DNA of 64,000 nt, from positions 186,001 through 250,000 of the forward strand of contig NZ_NAAI01000002.1 in the NCBI RefSeq assembly GCF_018155095.1. The letters are read 5' to 3'. Both the position numbers and the translations under genes were made by a program. Of this stretch, positions 1 to 10,792 are shown piece by piece (position 1 is the stretch's first letter; each line of letters opens with the position of its first letter). The DNA comes from Bartonella queenslandensis. GTDB lineage: Bacteria; Pseudomonadota; Alphaproteobacteria; Rhizobiales; Rhizobiaceae. The notes under the pieces were generated by a model. It was not told where the DNA came from. It made no database searches and saw only the letters and a list, made by a program, of their open reading frames with translations.

Positions 1-2524
1 GTAAAATTGCTTGTTTAGAGAGTTTTGTATCAAACTTTTCATTGGGGCGCCAAATAAAAGCTTGTTGTCCATTCCCTTGTGCACTGTTTAAAGAAACTTT
101 AAGCAAATGAGGCGCATGCTGAGGATGCCAAATCGCACTACCAGGATCAACCAAAAACACTATAGCAGCCTCTAGTCCTTTTGCGGCGTGAACAGTCATG
201 ATGCGAATTTCTTCATTGTTTTGTTCAAATTCACGTTTAATTTCTGGTTCACTTGCACTTAATGTTTCTAAAAAAGCTTGTAATCCTGGTAATCCTGTTT
301 TTTGAATAGCGAGCGTATAATCCATAAAAGCATCGAGCACATCATTTGCTTCAGATCCTAAACGGGCTAAAATTTTTTGCCTTCCCTTATCATTATTCAG
401 AATATGACTGTAAAACTCGAAAACTGGTATTTTATCCACTAAAGTGCGATAATGGTTCAGCTTTTCAAAAGTATCTTTAAAAGATACCTGCGATGATGCA
501 TGCGTACATAAGCTTTGCCAAAGAGAGCCGGTTCTGTGTGCGGAAAGCTGATAGAGTTCCTCTTCACTAAGAGAAAAAAGAGGGCTTTTTAATACGCAAG
601 CAAGAGAAAGATCATCTTGTGGCTGCAAAACAAAACGCGCAAGCGCCATTAAATCACGAATACTAATATGTTTGGTGAGTTGTAAACGATCAGCTCCTGC
701 TACGGGAATATTGCGGTGTTTAAGAGCACGAGAAAGAGCTGAGACAAATTGATCTCGTTTACGGACCAAAATCATAATATCACTTGCCCGTATTAAGCGT
801 CCCTTTGCTGGAAGCATCTCGCCTTTTTGTAACCAGTCAGCAATCGTTTCAGCAATTTTTTCTGCTAAACGAACTGCAGGTGTATCTAAATGATCAACAG
901 TTGTCTGCCAATCTTGAGGAAATTCGCTTGTTTCTTCGGAAATGGCATCCCATATAACAACTTCACCTGGGCTATGAACACGAATAGCTTCATGCACTGT
1001 TTTTGTATTTTCTGCAGAAAGTCCTTTATAGTTTGCTGGTGTTTCAAAAACAAGATCAACGCTTTTAAGAACATCTGCTGTAGAGCGAAAAGAATAATGC
1101 AGTTGTATTTTTTCAAATTGCTGATTTGTTTGCTGCGCTTTTTTTTGAATGATTTGTCCATTTTCAGCAAAATTTTCTGGAACTGCGCCTTGAAAAGAAT
1201 AAATAGATTGCTTTTCATCTCCAACAGCAAAAAGAGTCCGTATATTTGTTCGTTGGCTATAACCTGAGAAAAATTCTTGTGCCAACAGTTGAATAATTTG
1301 CCATTGCTCAGGATTGGTATCTTGTGCTTCATCAAGGAGAATATGATCAAGCCCACGATCAAGTTTATAATGCACCCATTGACTTGCACCTTTACGTTGT
1401 AACAAATGAAGCGTACGTTCAATAAGGTCGTCAAAATCCAAGAAGCCATTGGCTTTTTTTAGATTCGTATAGATTTTGAGATAAACGGCACAGAGCTGAA
1501 AAGCAGCCATATTGAGGGTAGCAATTTTTGCGCATTGATGTTTTTCTAAAAGAACAGAAAGCTTGTTTTGTTTATCTTCAAGCATTTGTTGAATAAAAGG
1601 CCAAATTTCATCTGATTTTTTACGAGACAAACGTGAAAAATGACGCGGCTCACCTTTTGTTGTAAAATAAATATCAGAAATAATATTGAGAATATTTGTC
1701 TCATCACGTACCTTTTCTAATTGGGAAAATTTTTCAACCATATCTTTTAAGCTTTGGTTACCATTGATTTCACAATGCTTAAGAGCATAAAGGGGGAGGC
1801 GCGCAGTCTGTTGAACTTGTTCCAGCAGGTATTGATTTGTTTCATCGGGCGCTAAGTTAAAAAGCGCACGCAATTTTTCTTCTCCATTTTCAGATAAGAG
1901 AGAATATAAAAAATCAGACAGTTTATGTTGCTTTTCAACGGCTTCATGGAGCAGTTGATTAAAAGTATGTTCGTTAATAACTTGAAGTAACTGTTGCAAA
2001 GCAGGTTGTACATCACAACGCGCTAAAAGTTGGCGACGGGCTTCTTGTTGTAATTTTTTGCGACTGACATCATCGGGAAGTTCGAAATGACCCGCAATAT
2101 TGGCTTCTAACATAAATTGATGCAAAAGAGATTCGCAAAAAGCATGAATTGTTTGGATTTTTAAGCCACCAGGTGTTTCAAGAACACGCGCGAAGAGTTG
2201 TCGTGCATAAGTTAATTTTTGCGCATTGACGGGTTTATTTTCAAACCGTGTTAAGGTTTCTTGCAGCTGCGTATCATCGAGTTCATTCCAACTGGAAAGT
2301 GTGCGAAAAATGCGTGATTGCATAACAGCAGCAGCAGCTCTTGTATAAGTAAGACATAAAATACGTGCTGGAGGCGTACCGTTTAAAAGCAAACGAATAA
2401 CACGTTCACTTAAAACGTGCGTTTTTCCAGATCCAGCATTTGCAGAAACCCACACGTTTTTTCGAGGATGTGTTGCTGTTGCTTGTGCATCAAGAGCAGC
2501 TTCAGGAATAGAAAAAAAAGTCAT
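1..2524 (-). CDS. addA: AddA, ATP-dependent helicase/nuclease subunit A (partial, C-terminus beyond left edge)
   Basis: Motor subunit of the AddAB helicase-nuclease, which resects double-strand breaks for RecA-dependent repair. About 841 codons are in the window; the family usually has about 1150 residues, so the C-terminal part including the RecB-type nuclease domain lies beyond the edge. Visible UvrD-like motifs: Walker A ANAGSGKT at residues 28-35, Walker B/DEAQDT near residue 399, then GDEKQSIYSFQGA (motif III region) and, nearer the edge, MTVHAAKGLEA (motif V). The reading frame stays open to base 2. The ATG at 2524 lies two bases beyond the addB stop, so the pair is almost certainly co-transcribed and translationally coupled, addB first. 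Identification is secure from the motifs and the partner gene. Confidence 0.95.
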   Translation of the reverse strand, partial: MTFFSIPEAALDAQATATHPRKNVWVSANAGSGKTHVLSERVIRLLLNGTPPARILCLTYTRAAAAVMQSRIFRTLSSWNELDDTQLQETLTRFENKPVNAQKLTYARQLFARVLETPGGLKIQTIHAFCESLLHQFMLEANIAGHFELPDDVSRKKLQQEARRQLLARCDVQPALQQLLQVINEHTFNQLLHEAVEKQHKLSDFLYSLLSENGEEKLRALFNLAPDETNQYLLEQVQQTARLPLYALKHCEINGNQSLKDMVEKFSQLEKVRDETNILNIISDIYFTTKGEPRHFSRLSRKKSDEIWPFIQQMLEDKQNKLSVLLEKHQCAKIATLNMAAFQLCAVYLKIYTNLKKANGFLDFDDLIERTLHLLQRKGASQWVHYKLDRGLDHILLDEAQDTNPEQWQIIQLLAQEFFSGYSQRTNIRTLFAVGDEKQSIYSFQGAVPENFAENGQIIQKKAQQTNQQFEKIQLHYSFRSTADVLKSVDLVFETPANYKGLSAENTKTVHEAIRVHSPGEVVIWDAISEETSEFPQDWQTTVDHLDTPAVRLAEKIAETIADWLQKGEMLPAKGRLIRASDIMILVRKRDQFVSALSRALKHRNIPVAGADRLQLTKHISIRDLMALARFVLQPQDDLSLACVLKSPLFSLSEEELYQLSAHRTGSLWQSLCTHASSQVSFKDTFEKLNHYRTLVDKIPVFEFYSHILNNDKGRQKILARLGSEANDVLDAFMDYTLAIQKTGLPGLQAFLETLSASEPEIKREFEQNNEEIRIMTVHAAKGLEAAIVFLVDPGSAIWHPQHAPHLLKVSLNSAQGNGQQAFIWRPNEKFDTKLSKQAIL

Positions 2525-2526
2525 GA

Positions 2527-5500
2527 TTACTCTTCTTTATGAAAACCACTTGACCATTCCCACAATCGTGCCAAATGGTCGTAGTCACCTTCATATCGTT
2601 TTGATATAATAGGGACGGCATGTGAGAGATAGCCTTGTTGTGGATTTTGATAATAAGTTATAAGTGCAATAAGATTTTTCCATGCAATTTTACCAAGATT
2701 AACTGCACTTAAGTGGGGTTCTCCTTTACTTAAAAGAATTGATTGGGATTTAATTTCACCCTTTCCGTTCAGGGGAATGTAAAATAGATTTGAGGGGGTA
2801 AGGTCTTGAAAATCTGGAAATGCTCCTTCCATAAGCAAAGCTGTCTCTAAAGCCAATTGTGGAAATAATAATTCACGAACTTGTTTTGATGAAGGAGGCG
2901 TTCCGGTTTTAAAATCTAAAATTTCAACTGTTTTATCGGGCAAGACATCAAGACGATCAGCACGTCCTGAAAGAGTTACCCCTGTCGTCCCTATAGGGAT
3001 TTTTTGTGAGACAACTTCAGCATATCGCTCTCGCGGACCTAAACTTTGTTCCCATTGAATAAGGCGTGGAGCAAGATTATCAAAAATGTTCCACCAAATA
3101 GCTTCAATATCAGGTGGAAAATTGAATTTATCAAACTCTTTACGTCCAATAGCAAGTAGGACATCTAATGCATTTGCAGCATTTGGTTTTTTTATTTGTG
3201 TACAAAAATTTGCAAGAATAGCGTGATAAAGTATTCCGCGCTCAATAGCACTAGGGTCATGAATAAGTGCTTTAAGTGGTTTGAGCCGTAAGATTTTTTT
3301 TGCATAAATAGCATAAGGATCATAGCGCAATGTTTCTATTTCAGTGACTGAAAAATGACGTGGACGCATATCAAGGGGCGGCACAGGGCAAGGACGTTCC
3401 ACATCAGAAATTATGCTGGTATGATCAAGCATCTTTGTCCAATGGCGCAGCACTTCACCTCGTGCACGGATTTGTTTCCAAGCCTGTTTTCCTACAACTG
3501 TTTCTATGCGTTGTAGCCAGCGTGAAGGAATAGAAGGGGTATGATTAACACGCAATGCGCGACTCATCACCACTTTATCCATTCCCATAGCCCATTGAAA
3601 ATCATGCGCAGAAAGACCAATATGCTGCTCTGGTGGTTCCAGAGTTAACATCATTTTCATCGGTCGTGATAAAAAAGCATCATTTCGGGTTGATATCGGC
3701 CATGACCCTTCATTAAGACCTCCTATAACCACTGTATCAACCGTTTGCAAACGTGATTCCAAAGTACCCCAGATGAACAAACGAGGATGTCCTCCAGGCG
3801 AAGGTGTGACGGAACGTGTTGCGATCAATGCCGAAAACATAGCAGGCCATTCGCAAAGATGAAATGTTAATCCTGATTGATCACTGACCAATTCCCGTAA
3901 AAAATTTGAGAGGGCTTGTCCTGCTTCGTGTTGATAAAGAAGCGCTAGAGAATTATCCTCATTGCGACCAAAATTTTCAAAAACCTCAACCGTTGCTATC
4001 GCAACTTCGTTGATGGTGCATTCTTTCTCTTGTTTCATGAGAGAGGCTAAAGGTTCAACAGCTTTCCTCAAAAGATGACAAAGGAAACGTGCTTCTTCAA
4101 ATTTCTGCTGATAAAGGACATCAATTTCAGAATGATCATGGGAATATGCCTCAATCCATTTTTCAAGAAATTGATCACATTCACAGAGATTGATACGCCC
4201 CGTATTCCCTCGAAGAACAAAAAGTTCAAAATTTTCTGCCATTTCGCGTAAGCGATGACGGTTTTGTTGGAGTGTGGTCAATGGATGTTTAAGGAGAGAA
4301 AGAAAAGCAATGGGATCATTAGGTTGCAATAAATTTTCTAAGATAAGCCGTAAAAGTGTTACAGGCAATGTTTGTGCAAGTGGTATTCCCCCTGAATCAT
4401 TTGCTTCAATTCCAAATCGCTGTAATTCCGCAGCAACACGGCGTGCTAAATTACGGTCATTTGTAATAAGAGCTGCGGTTTTTTGAGGTTCTTCAATAGC
4501 TCTGCGTAAAGCAACAGCAATAGCGAGAGCTTCTTCACGTTCGTTGATAGCTTCAATAAATGACCAATCTGCACAAAGAGCCTCATAATCATCACGGACA
4601 ATTTGTATCCATTTATCTGTTGTAGAAGCTGGTCGCAGTGCTTCCGATAAAAGAGCCATTCGCCTTTTCTTTGTACTACTCTGTTGGCCAATTTCGCAAA
4701 CATGATGACGTTGACACCCCATGAGAGAAAGAAGTTTTTTTAAATGATATTGAGGATGGCTAAAAATATTTTCTACATGATCAAGAAAATCACAAGCTGT
4801 TTTTTCTTTATTGCTTGTACTGAGTGCATTCCATTGTTCTTCATCCATATGAAAATCAAGTCCAGGAAGAACAACAGCCCCTTTTGGCAAAGAGGCTATA
4901 ATCTTTAAAAGATGAGAGACTGCGGGAATAGAACCGGACACACCAGCCGCAATGATCGGTTTATTAGGCTGTGTGCGTTGTAAAGTCTCTGCATGCATTG
5001 TAAGTGCTTTATTACGCCATTCAGCGGGATTACTTCGTTGCCTTTCTTTCAAGATTTGTGGCCAATTTTGCGTAACAATAGTCAGAAAATCGAGCGTTAT
5101 TTGCCACCATTCAGCGACCATATCAGGGGCAATATCTTTAAGTTTTGACCAGTCTGCTCCTTCTGTTTCAATTTCATCCATCAAATGAGCTAAATCTTGA
5201 GCAAGCCAAATTGCATCGGCAGTATGAGCTGGAATAAGAACATCTTCTGTACCAAACATGGAACGCAGATGCATAGGCAAACTTTCACGCCATGGACGAA
5301 TAAGACGCGCTAAAAGCAGTAGGCGTTCACTTTCTCCAATAGGCGGATTGAGAGCGTTGATATAATTTTCAACAAAAAGGAAACTGTCTTCATCGACATC
5401 TCCTAGAGCACGAATGGTTGGCAATAAAGTTGATTGTGTATCGCTTCTTTCAACAAAGGCTAAACGCAAAGCCCGAGCCGCACGACGTGTTGGAACATAA

Positions 5501-5643
5501 ATAAGGCTATCGGCAAGAGCTGTTTGAATATCTCCATTGGAAGCAAAATTATCAATAAGGTTACCAGAGAGCAGCGCATCAACAAAGTGAGGTAAAAAAG
5601 CTGTTCCAGAAGATATAGAAAAGACACGTGGTTTATAAGTCAT
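2527..5643 (-). CDS. addB: AddB, double-strand-break repair nuclease subunit
   Basis: Second subunit of AddAB. It has an inactivated helicase-like body and its own C-terminal PD-(D/E)XK nuclease, which cuts the strand opposite to that cut by AddA. The protein is 1038 residues, normal for the alphaproteobacterial form. The N-terminus (FSISSGTAFLPHF) matches the family, and there is no functional Walker A there, as expected of this branch. The nuclease signature GRADRLDVLPD...EILDFKTG sits near residues 895-915, followed by PQLALE. It is directly upstream of addA with a 2-base gap. No start other than the ATG at 5643 looks better. A 387-base AT-rich gap precedes it. Confidence 0.95.
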   Translation of the reverse strand: MTYKPRVFSISSGTAFLPHFVDALLSGNLIDNFASNGDIQTALADSLIYVPTRRAARALRLAFVERSDTQSTLLPTIRALGDVDEDSFLFVENYINALNPPIGESERLLLLARLIRPWRESLPMHLRSMFGTEDVLIPAHTADAIWLAQDLAHLMDEIETEGADWSKLKDIAPDMVAEWWQITLDFLTIVTQNWPQILKERQRSNPAEWRNKALTMHAETLQRTQPNKPIIAAGVSGSIPAVSHLLKIIASLPKGAVVLPGLDFHMDEEQWNALSTSNKEKTACDFLDHVENIFSHPQYHLKKLLSLMGCQRHHVCEIGQQSSTKKRRMALLSEALRPASTTDKWIQIVRDDYEALCADWSFIEAINEREEALAIAVALRRAIEEPQKTAALITNDRNLARRVAAELQRFGIEANDSGGIPLAQTLPVTLLRLILENLLQPNDPIAFLSLLKHPLTTLQQNRHRLREMAENFELFVLRGNTGRINLCECDQFLEKWIEAYSHDHSEIDVLYQQKFEEARFLCHLLRKAVEPLASLMKQEKECTINEVAIATVEVFENFGRNEDNSLALLYQHEAGQALSNFLRELVSDQSGLTFHLCEWPAMFSALIATRSVTPSPGGHPRLFIWGTLESRLQTVDTVVIGGLNEGSWPISTRNDAFLSRPMKMMLTLEPPEQHIGLSAHDFQWAMGMDKVVMSRALRVNHTPSIPSRWLQRIETVVGKQAWKQIRARGEVLRHWTKMLDHTSIISDVERPCPVPPLDMRPRHFSVTEIETLRYDPYAIYAKKILRLKPLKALIHDPSAIERGILYHAILANFCTQIKKPNAANALDVLLAIGRKEFDKFNFPPDIEAIWWNIFDNLAPRLIQWEQSLGPRERYAEVVSQKIPIGTTGVTLSGRADRLDVLPDKTVEILDFKTGTPPSSKQVRELLFPQLALETALLMEGAFPDFQDLTPSNLFYIPLNGKGEIKSQSILLSKGEPHLSAVNLGKIAWKNLIALITYYQNPQQGYLSHAVPIISKRYEGDYDHLARLWEWSSGFHKEE

Positions 5644-6030
5644 ATAATCTCATATCGGGAATAACAAATCCCATCTTATTGTTTATTTGTATAATTTTGA
5701 CTGTATACAATTTTCATACAAGGAAAAACTGAAAAGCTCTATTTATACAGGAGATTTTTAGCTGACATTCAAAATACTTAAATATATGATCTTTTCTTAA
5801 ACCATTGTGAAAAAATATATCAAAACTCTAAAAGGCGTTACAAATAAAAATATATGATAACTTATTGAACATTATAAATTAAATTCACTTCTCCCTTTAT
5901 ATAATGCAATCTTAAAGTGCTCTTTACATACTCCTTTTGTTTTCAGAAAAAAATAACAATATTCAAATCCACCACTCAATGTGAAAAGCCATTATCAACC
6001 AAATTGTTACATAAAAAATTCTTCTTTACA
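5644..6030. other. AT-rich intergenic gap, promoter region of addBA
   Basis: No gene, RNA or clear repeat is recognisable. It probably holds the addBA promoter on the minus strand and the 3' end of the prfC transcript. Short open frames here have no ribosome binding site or family resemblance. Confidence 0.5.
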
Positions 6031-7605
6031 TTAAGAGCGTACTTGATAATCTTTAAAAGCAGAAAATTTTATCTTAGGAGCTCTTTCTGCTTCATAATTC
6101 AATGAAAAATGGTTTTCCGCTAAAAAAACTGGATCACCTTCTAAATCATACGCAATAGCAGAACGGTGATTGCTGAGAAACTTTTGCAACGCATCTTTGC
6201 TCTGCGCTGAAATCCAACGGCATAAATTAAAACGCGCAGACTCAAAATTTACTGGCAAAGAATATTCTATTTTCAATCGTTCTTTTAAAACATCAATTTG
6301 CAAAGCACCAATAACACCAATGAGAGAAGGCGACCCATCATCTGGAATAAACAATTGTACAACCCCTTCTTCAGCCATTTGTTGCAAAGCTTCTTTGAGC
6401 TTTTTTGCTTTCATTGGATCACCTAAGCAAACACGACGCAAAATTTCTGGTGCAAAATTGGGTACTCCTTTAAAGAGGATATCTTCCCCTTCTGTCAAAG
6501 TATCGCCAATACGCAATGTTCCATGATTAGGGATCCCTACGATATCACCAGCATAAGCTTGATCAGCAATTTGGCGTGAACGCGCAAAGAAAAATTGTGG
6601 AGCCGAAAGTGTCATCGGTTTGCCTGTTCGGACCAACTTTGTTTTCATACCCCGTTCAAGTGTTCCTGAACATACTCGAAAAAACGCAATACGATCACGA
6701 TGATTAGGATCCATATTCGCTTGAATTTTAAAAACAAATCCCGTCATTTTAGGTTCAGTTGCTATGATATCGCGTTGATCTGCACTTTGATCACGTGGAC
6801 TTTGACCAAAATCAATAAGCGCATTGATCAAATCACGAACACCAAAATTTCGTAAAGCTGAACCAAAATAAACCGGAGTCATATGACCTTCACGGAAAGC
6901 TTGAAGATCAAAATTCTTGCAAACACTTTGAGCAAGTTCTACCCCTTCAAGAAAAGTTGAACGTTGATACTCTGGAAGTAAATGGACAACCTCACTGGGA
7001 TTTGAAACAATCCGCTGTGTTATTTCATCATCTTTTTGACGAAAACGGTTATGATGAAGATCAAAGGTACCAACAAAATCTTTACCCGTCCCAATGGGCC
7101 AAGTTATGGGTGCGGTATCAAGCGCAAGTTTTTCCTCAATTTCATCTAAAAGCTCTATAGGATCACGCGCCTCACGATCCATTTTATTGATAAAAGTAAC
7201 AATAGGAATATCCCGCATCCGACACACTTCAAATAATTTTAGTGTTCTAGGCTCAATCCCGCGGGCTCCATCTAATACCATGATAGCACTATCAACAGCT
7301 GTAAGCGTACGATAGGTATCATCGGCAAAATCTTCATGACCAGGGGTATCTAGGAGATTAAAAATATGATTTTCATATTCAAACGTCATTACCGAAGTTA
7401 CAACGGAAATACCACGATCACGCTCAATATTCATCCAGTCAGAACGGGTTTGAATACGATCTTTTTTGGCTTTTACTTCTCCTGCAAGTTGAATAGCACC
7501 ACCAAACAATAAAAGCTTTTCCGTCAATGTTGTTTTCCCAGCATCTGGGTGAGCAATAATTGCAAATGTACGACGTCGCTTTACTTCCTGGACTCTTCGT
7601 TCCAT
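6031..7605 (-). CDS. prfC: Peptide chain release factor 3 (RF3)
   Basis: GTPase that recycles RF1/RF2 from the ribosome after peptide release. The protein has 524 residues, the usual RF3 length. G-domain motifs: G1 AHPDAGKTT (18-26), GISVVTSVM (G2 region), DTPGHEDF (G3) and NKMDREARDP (G4), followed by EF-Tu-like domain 2 and the RF3 C-terminal domain. The ATG shares one base with the lysK stop (TAATG), so translation is probably coupled to lysK. Elongation factor G is excluded by length and by the RF3-specific motif DRIQTRSDWM after the G1 region. Confidence 0.96.
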   Translation of the reverse strand: MERRVQEVKRRRTFAIIAHPDAGKTTLTEKLLLFGGAIQLAGEVKAKKDRIQTRSDWMNIERDRGISVVTSVMTFEYENHIFNLLDTPGHEDFADDTYRTLTAVDSAIMVLDGARGIEPRTLKLFEVCRMRDIPIVTFINKMDREARDPIELLDEIEEKLALDTAPITWPIGTGKDFVGTFDLHHNRFRQKDDEITQRIVSNPSEVVHLLPEYQRSTFLEGVELAQSVCKNFDLQAFREGHMTPVYFGSALRNFGVRDLINALIDFGQSPRDQSADQRDIIATEPKMTGFVFKIQANMDPNHRDRIAFFRVCSGTLERGMKTKLVRTGKPMTLSAPQFFFARSRQIADQAYAGDIVGIPNHGTLRIGDTLTEGEDILFKGVPNFAPEILRRVCLGDPMKAKKLKEALQQMAEEGVVQLFIPDDGSPSLIGVIGALQIDVLKERLKIEYSLPVNFESARFNLCRWISAQSKDALQKFLSNHRSAIAYDLEGDPVFLAENHFSLNYEAERAPKIKFSAFKDYQVRS

Positions 7606-9266
7606 TATTCCTCCATAGGTCGAGCCAATGCTTCAGCAATCAGTGCACGCATTTCATTAATCCCATAAAGCGCTATAAATGATCCCCATCGTGGACCTCG
7701 CTCTTGTCCTAAAAGGACCTCATACAACATTTGAAAAAAGACATTGGAGACACCAGGACCACCTTCAGGGCTTTTTTTGCTATGATCTTGGTAGCGTTCC
7801 GTTAGACGAGCAACATCAAGAAGTGTATTTTGTAGTGTGTTGCCATCAACAGCTTCAGAAAAATTGGCTAATTTTTCATCAATTTGTGCTAATGTTGCGC
7901 GCTCGCTGTCATCTGGTATACGAAATTTCTTGTTTGGTTTCACAAAAACATCAAAGTATTTAATGGCAAATTTCACCAATTGATCAAGTTCTGGATAAGT
8001 TTGCGCATTTGCCCCCTTAGCGTAACGAGAAATAAAACCCCAAAGAACCTCTGCATTCTCTGCATTTGAAGCACTTACCAAATTTAAAAGCAACGCAAAA
8101 GGCACAGGTAAATCAACCTGTGGTGGACAACCATTATGAATATGCCATACAGGATTATTAAGCCGTTCTTGCCAATTTTGACGACCATAGGCAGAAAGAT
8201 GCGCATAATATTCATCCACAGCTTTAGGAATAACATCAAAATAAAGCCGTTTTGCTGTCTTGGGCTTTGAAAACATATAAAGCCCTAAGCTCTCTGTTGG
8301 GGCATATGTAAGCCATTCATCAATGGTTAAGCCATTTCCTTTGGATTTGGAAATTTTCTGCCCTTTATCATCTAAAAAGAGTTCATAGTTAAATCCCTCT
8401 GGAGGCTTTCCACTTAGTATTTTACAAATTTTAGAAGAAAGATTTGTGGAATCGATAAGATCTTTTCCTGCCATTTCATAATCAATGCCAAGCGCTGTCC
8501 AGCGCATTGCCCAATCAACCTTCCACTGACACTTAACCTTGCCTCCTGTAACTTCTGTTTCTATAGTTTCTCCTGTTTCTGGCTCGATATAAGTAACTGT
8601 CCCTTTTTCAACATTACGCGCAATCATCGGTACTTGTAATACTTTTCCAGAAAAAGGAGAAATCGGTAAAAAGAGAGAATAGGTCGCCTGTCGCTCTTCA
8701 CCCAACGTTGGTAAAATAATTGCCATTACCTTGTCATAACAAGCAAGGATTTTTAAAAGTGTTTCATCAAAACGACCGGAACTGTAATAATCCGTAGCAC
8801 TTGCAAATTCATAATCAAAACCAAAACGATCAAGAAAAGCCCGTAAACGTGCGTTATTCGCCGCTCCAAAAGAAGGATAATCATCTCCAAAAGGATCAGG
8901 TACACGGCTCAACGGTTGACCAAGATAATGTTCCATCTTCTCGCGATCTGGCACATTCTCAGGAACCTTGCGCAAACCATCCATATCATCAGAAAAACAA
9001 AGCAGCTTCGTTTTTACTTTATTATCTGTAAGAATATGAAAGGCATGACGCACCATAGTTGTACGTGCAACTTCCCCAAACGTTCCAATATGCGGTAAAC
9101 CAGAAGGTCCATACCCTGTCTCAAATATTACACTGTCTGGATAACCCGTCTTTTCATACCGTTTGATAATCTTACGTGCTTCTTCAAATGGCCAAGTTCT
9201 CGATTGAGCAGCCGCATCCTTTAATTCAGGCGTAAGGCTAAGGGCATCACACTGATTACGCATCAT
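7605..9266 (-). CDS. lysK: Lysyl-tRNA synthetase, class I
   Basis: Charges tRNA-Lys. This is the archaeal-type class I enzyme, not the common class II LysS. Evidence: a Rossmann-fold HIGH-type motif ([11 protein letters not shown], residues 56-66), a KMSKS-type motif KISKSKGNG near residue 305, and 553 residues, matching alphaproteobacterial class I LysRS. The frame begins with two methionines; the start may be the ATG at 9266 or at 9263. It shares one base with prfC downstream. Class I LysRS is known in rhizobia, Rickettsiales and spirochaetes, so its presence supports the taxonomic call. Confidence 0.95.
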   Translation of the reverse strand: MMRNQCDALSLTPELKDAAAQSRTWPFEEARKIIKRYEKTGYPDSVIFETGYGPSGLPHIGTFGEVARTTMVRHAFHILTDNKVKTKLLCFSDDMDGLRKVPENVPDREKMEHYLGQPLSRVPDPFGDDYPSFGAANNARLRAFLDRFGFDYEFASATDYYSSGRFDETLLKILACYDKVMAIILPTLGEERQATYSLFLPISPFSGKVLQVPMIARNVEKGTVTYIEPETGETIETEVTGGKVKCQWKVDWAMRWTALGIDYEMAGKDLIDSTNLSSKICKILSGKPPEGFNYELFLDDKGQKISKSKGNGLTIDEWLTYAPTESLGLYMFSKPKTAKRLYFDVIPKAVDEYYAHLSAYGRQNWQERLNNPVWHIHNGCPPQVDLPVPFALLLNLVSASNAENAEVLWGFISRYAKGANAQTYPELDQLVKFAIKYFDVFVKPNKKFRIPDDSERATLAQIDEKLANFSEAVDGNTLQNTLLDVARLTERYQDHSKKSPEGGPGVSNVFFQMLYEVLLGQERGPRWGSFIALYGINEMRALIAEALARPMEE

Positions 9267-9499
9267 TATTTATCCTAAAAATTATAATTTTTCAAAATAG
9301 GGTTTATGGTTCTTGAATTTATTCGTCAATAATAGCAAGCAAAAAGATGTAAATTTCTCGATACTCTTAAGTCACAATACAAAAACTCCCCTCGCTGTAA
9401 ATATATTTCATTCTGAGTGAAATCAAAAACATTGAAGATTATAAAGCAAAATTGTCTTTTTTTATTATCAGAGCCTTCACTATTATTATTTTTTGTGGA

Positions 9500-10626
9500 T
9501 CTTGCTTATTATGGTTATTCGCAAAAAAGTGATTTGTTGCTTTGGCGCCCTTCAACAATCACGTTCCCCTTATAGAGCTTTAATGTGACTTCACCTTCAA
9601 CGTATTCTTGAGATAAATCAATCGCTGCCTGCAACATCTTACGTTCGGGAGAAAACCAAAAGCTATAATAAATGAGTTATGCATAACGTGGTATCAATTC
9701 ATCTTTCAAATGAGCTGCACCACGATCCAGCGTTAAAGATTTCTATAGCTCTGTGATCTGTTAAAAGAATGGTTCCACCTAGTGTTTCATAAATATCCCG
9801 CGATTTCATACCTACAAAACGATTTTCTACCAAACCTAACCGACCAATACCATTATAACGCCCATAATGATTTAGTTCTGAAAGTAAAGGTACAGGAGAT
9901 AAATTTTTTCCATTGATTGAAACAGCATCGCCTTTTTTAAAGCCAAGAGTGATTCTGGTTGCTTGATCTGGAGCATCTTCCGGAGAAAGAGTACGCATAT
10001 GGACATACTCAGGAGCAGGAAGTGATGGATTTTCTAAAATCTTTCCTTCTGATGAAGAATGTAATAAATTCGCATCCACGGAAAAAGGTGCTTCGCCTTG
10101 CTTATCCTTTTCTATAGAAATTTTATGTGTACGAGCAAACTCAAAAAGATTTGTCCGACTCTTAAAATCCCAATCACGCCATGGAGCAATAATCTTTATA
10201 TCAGGATTAAGCGCATAAGCGGAAAGCTCAAAGCGTACCTGATCGTTGCCTTTTCCTGTTGCTCCATGAGCAATGGCATTGGCCCCTGTTTCCTTAGCAA
10301 TTTCAATAAAGCGTTTTGAAATAAGGGGACGTGCAATTGACGTTCCTAAAAGATAAGTCCCTTCATAAAGGGTATTGGTTCGAAACATCGTAAAAACAAA
10401 ATCGTGCACAAATTCTTCACGCAAATCTTCAATGTAGATTTCTTTAACACCGAGCATTTCAGCTTTACGACGAGCAAGCTCTAATTCTTCCCCCTGCCCC
10501 CAATCTGCTGTAAAAGTTACAACTTCAATCTCTAGCGTACTTCGCAATCATTTGAGAATAATTGATGTATCCAATCCACCCGAATTAAGCCAAAACAACT
10601 TTTCTAATATTTTGCCACTTTTTCAT
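9500..10626 (-). pseudogene. argG: Argininosuccinate synthase pseudogene
   Basis: A clear but dead copy of ArgG, which ligates citrulline and aspartate in arginine synthesis. The original start is the ATG at 10626 (MKKWQNIRKVVLAYSGG). Lesions seen: one extra base near 10585 shifts the frame inside the ATP-binding AYSGGLDTS motif; the conserved Trp after IILK is a TGA stop at 10548-10550; a frameshift near 9730 separates HRAIE from [13 protein letters not shown]; a TAA at 9677-9679 replaces the Glu of YAELIYYG. The tail dissolves after [12 protein letters not shown] near 9530. The central 282 codons (9699-10547) remain open and highly conserved ([35 protein letters not shown]), so inactivation looks recent. 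That open stretch lacks the ATP pyrophosphatase motif and should not be active. Confidence 0.93.
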
Positions 10627-10792
10627 TCTAACGCTCAATATGAATTGATCTTTTTTTCTAAAAAATTTAAACGACACAAAAAGTATAAAAATAAATTCTC
10701 TTTAAACAACATTAAAAAGACTCAAAAAGCATAAATAAAGACGCCTCAAAGTATAAATAATGAACATTACTTAAAAATAAGAGGAGATTGAC

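Noticed and set aside
421-440. DnaA-box-like TTATCCACT inside addA
   Set aside because: Single, one mismatch, in coding sequence far from the origin features; expected by chance in 64 kb.
886-1449. Open frames on both strands (187 and 125 codons) inside addA
   Set aside because: They lie in other frames of addA, whose own frame is continuous and carries all the helicase motifs.
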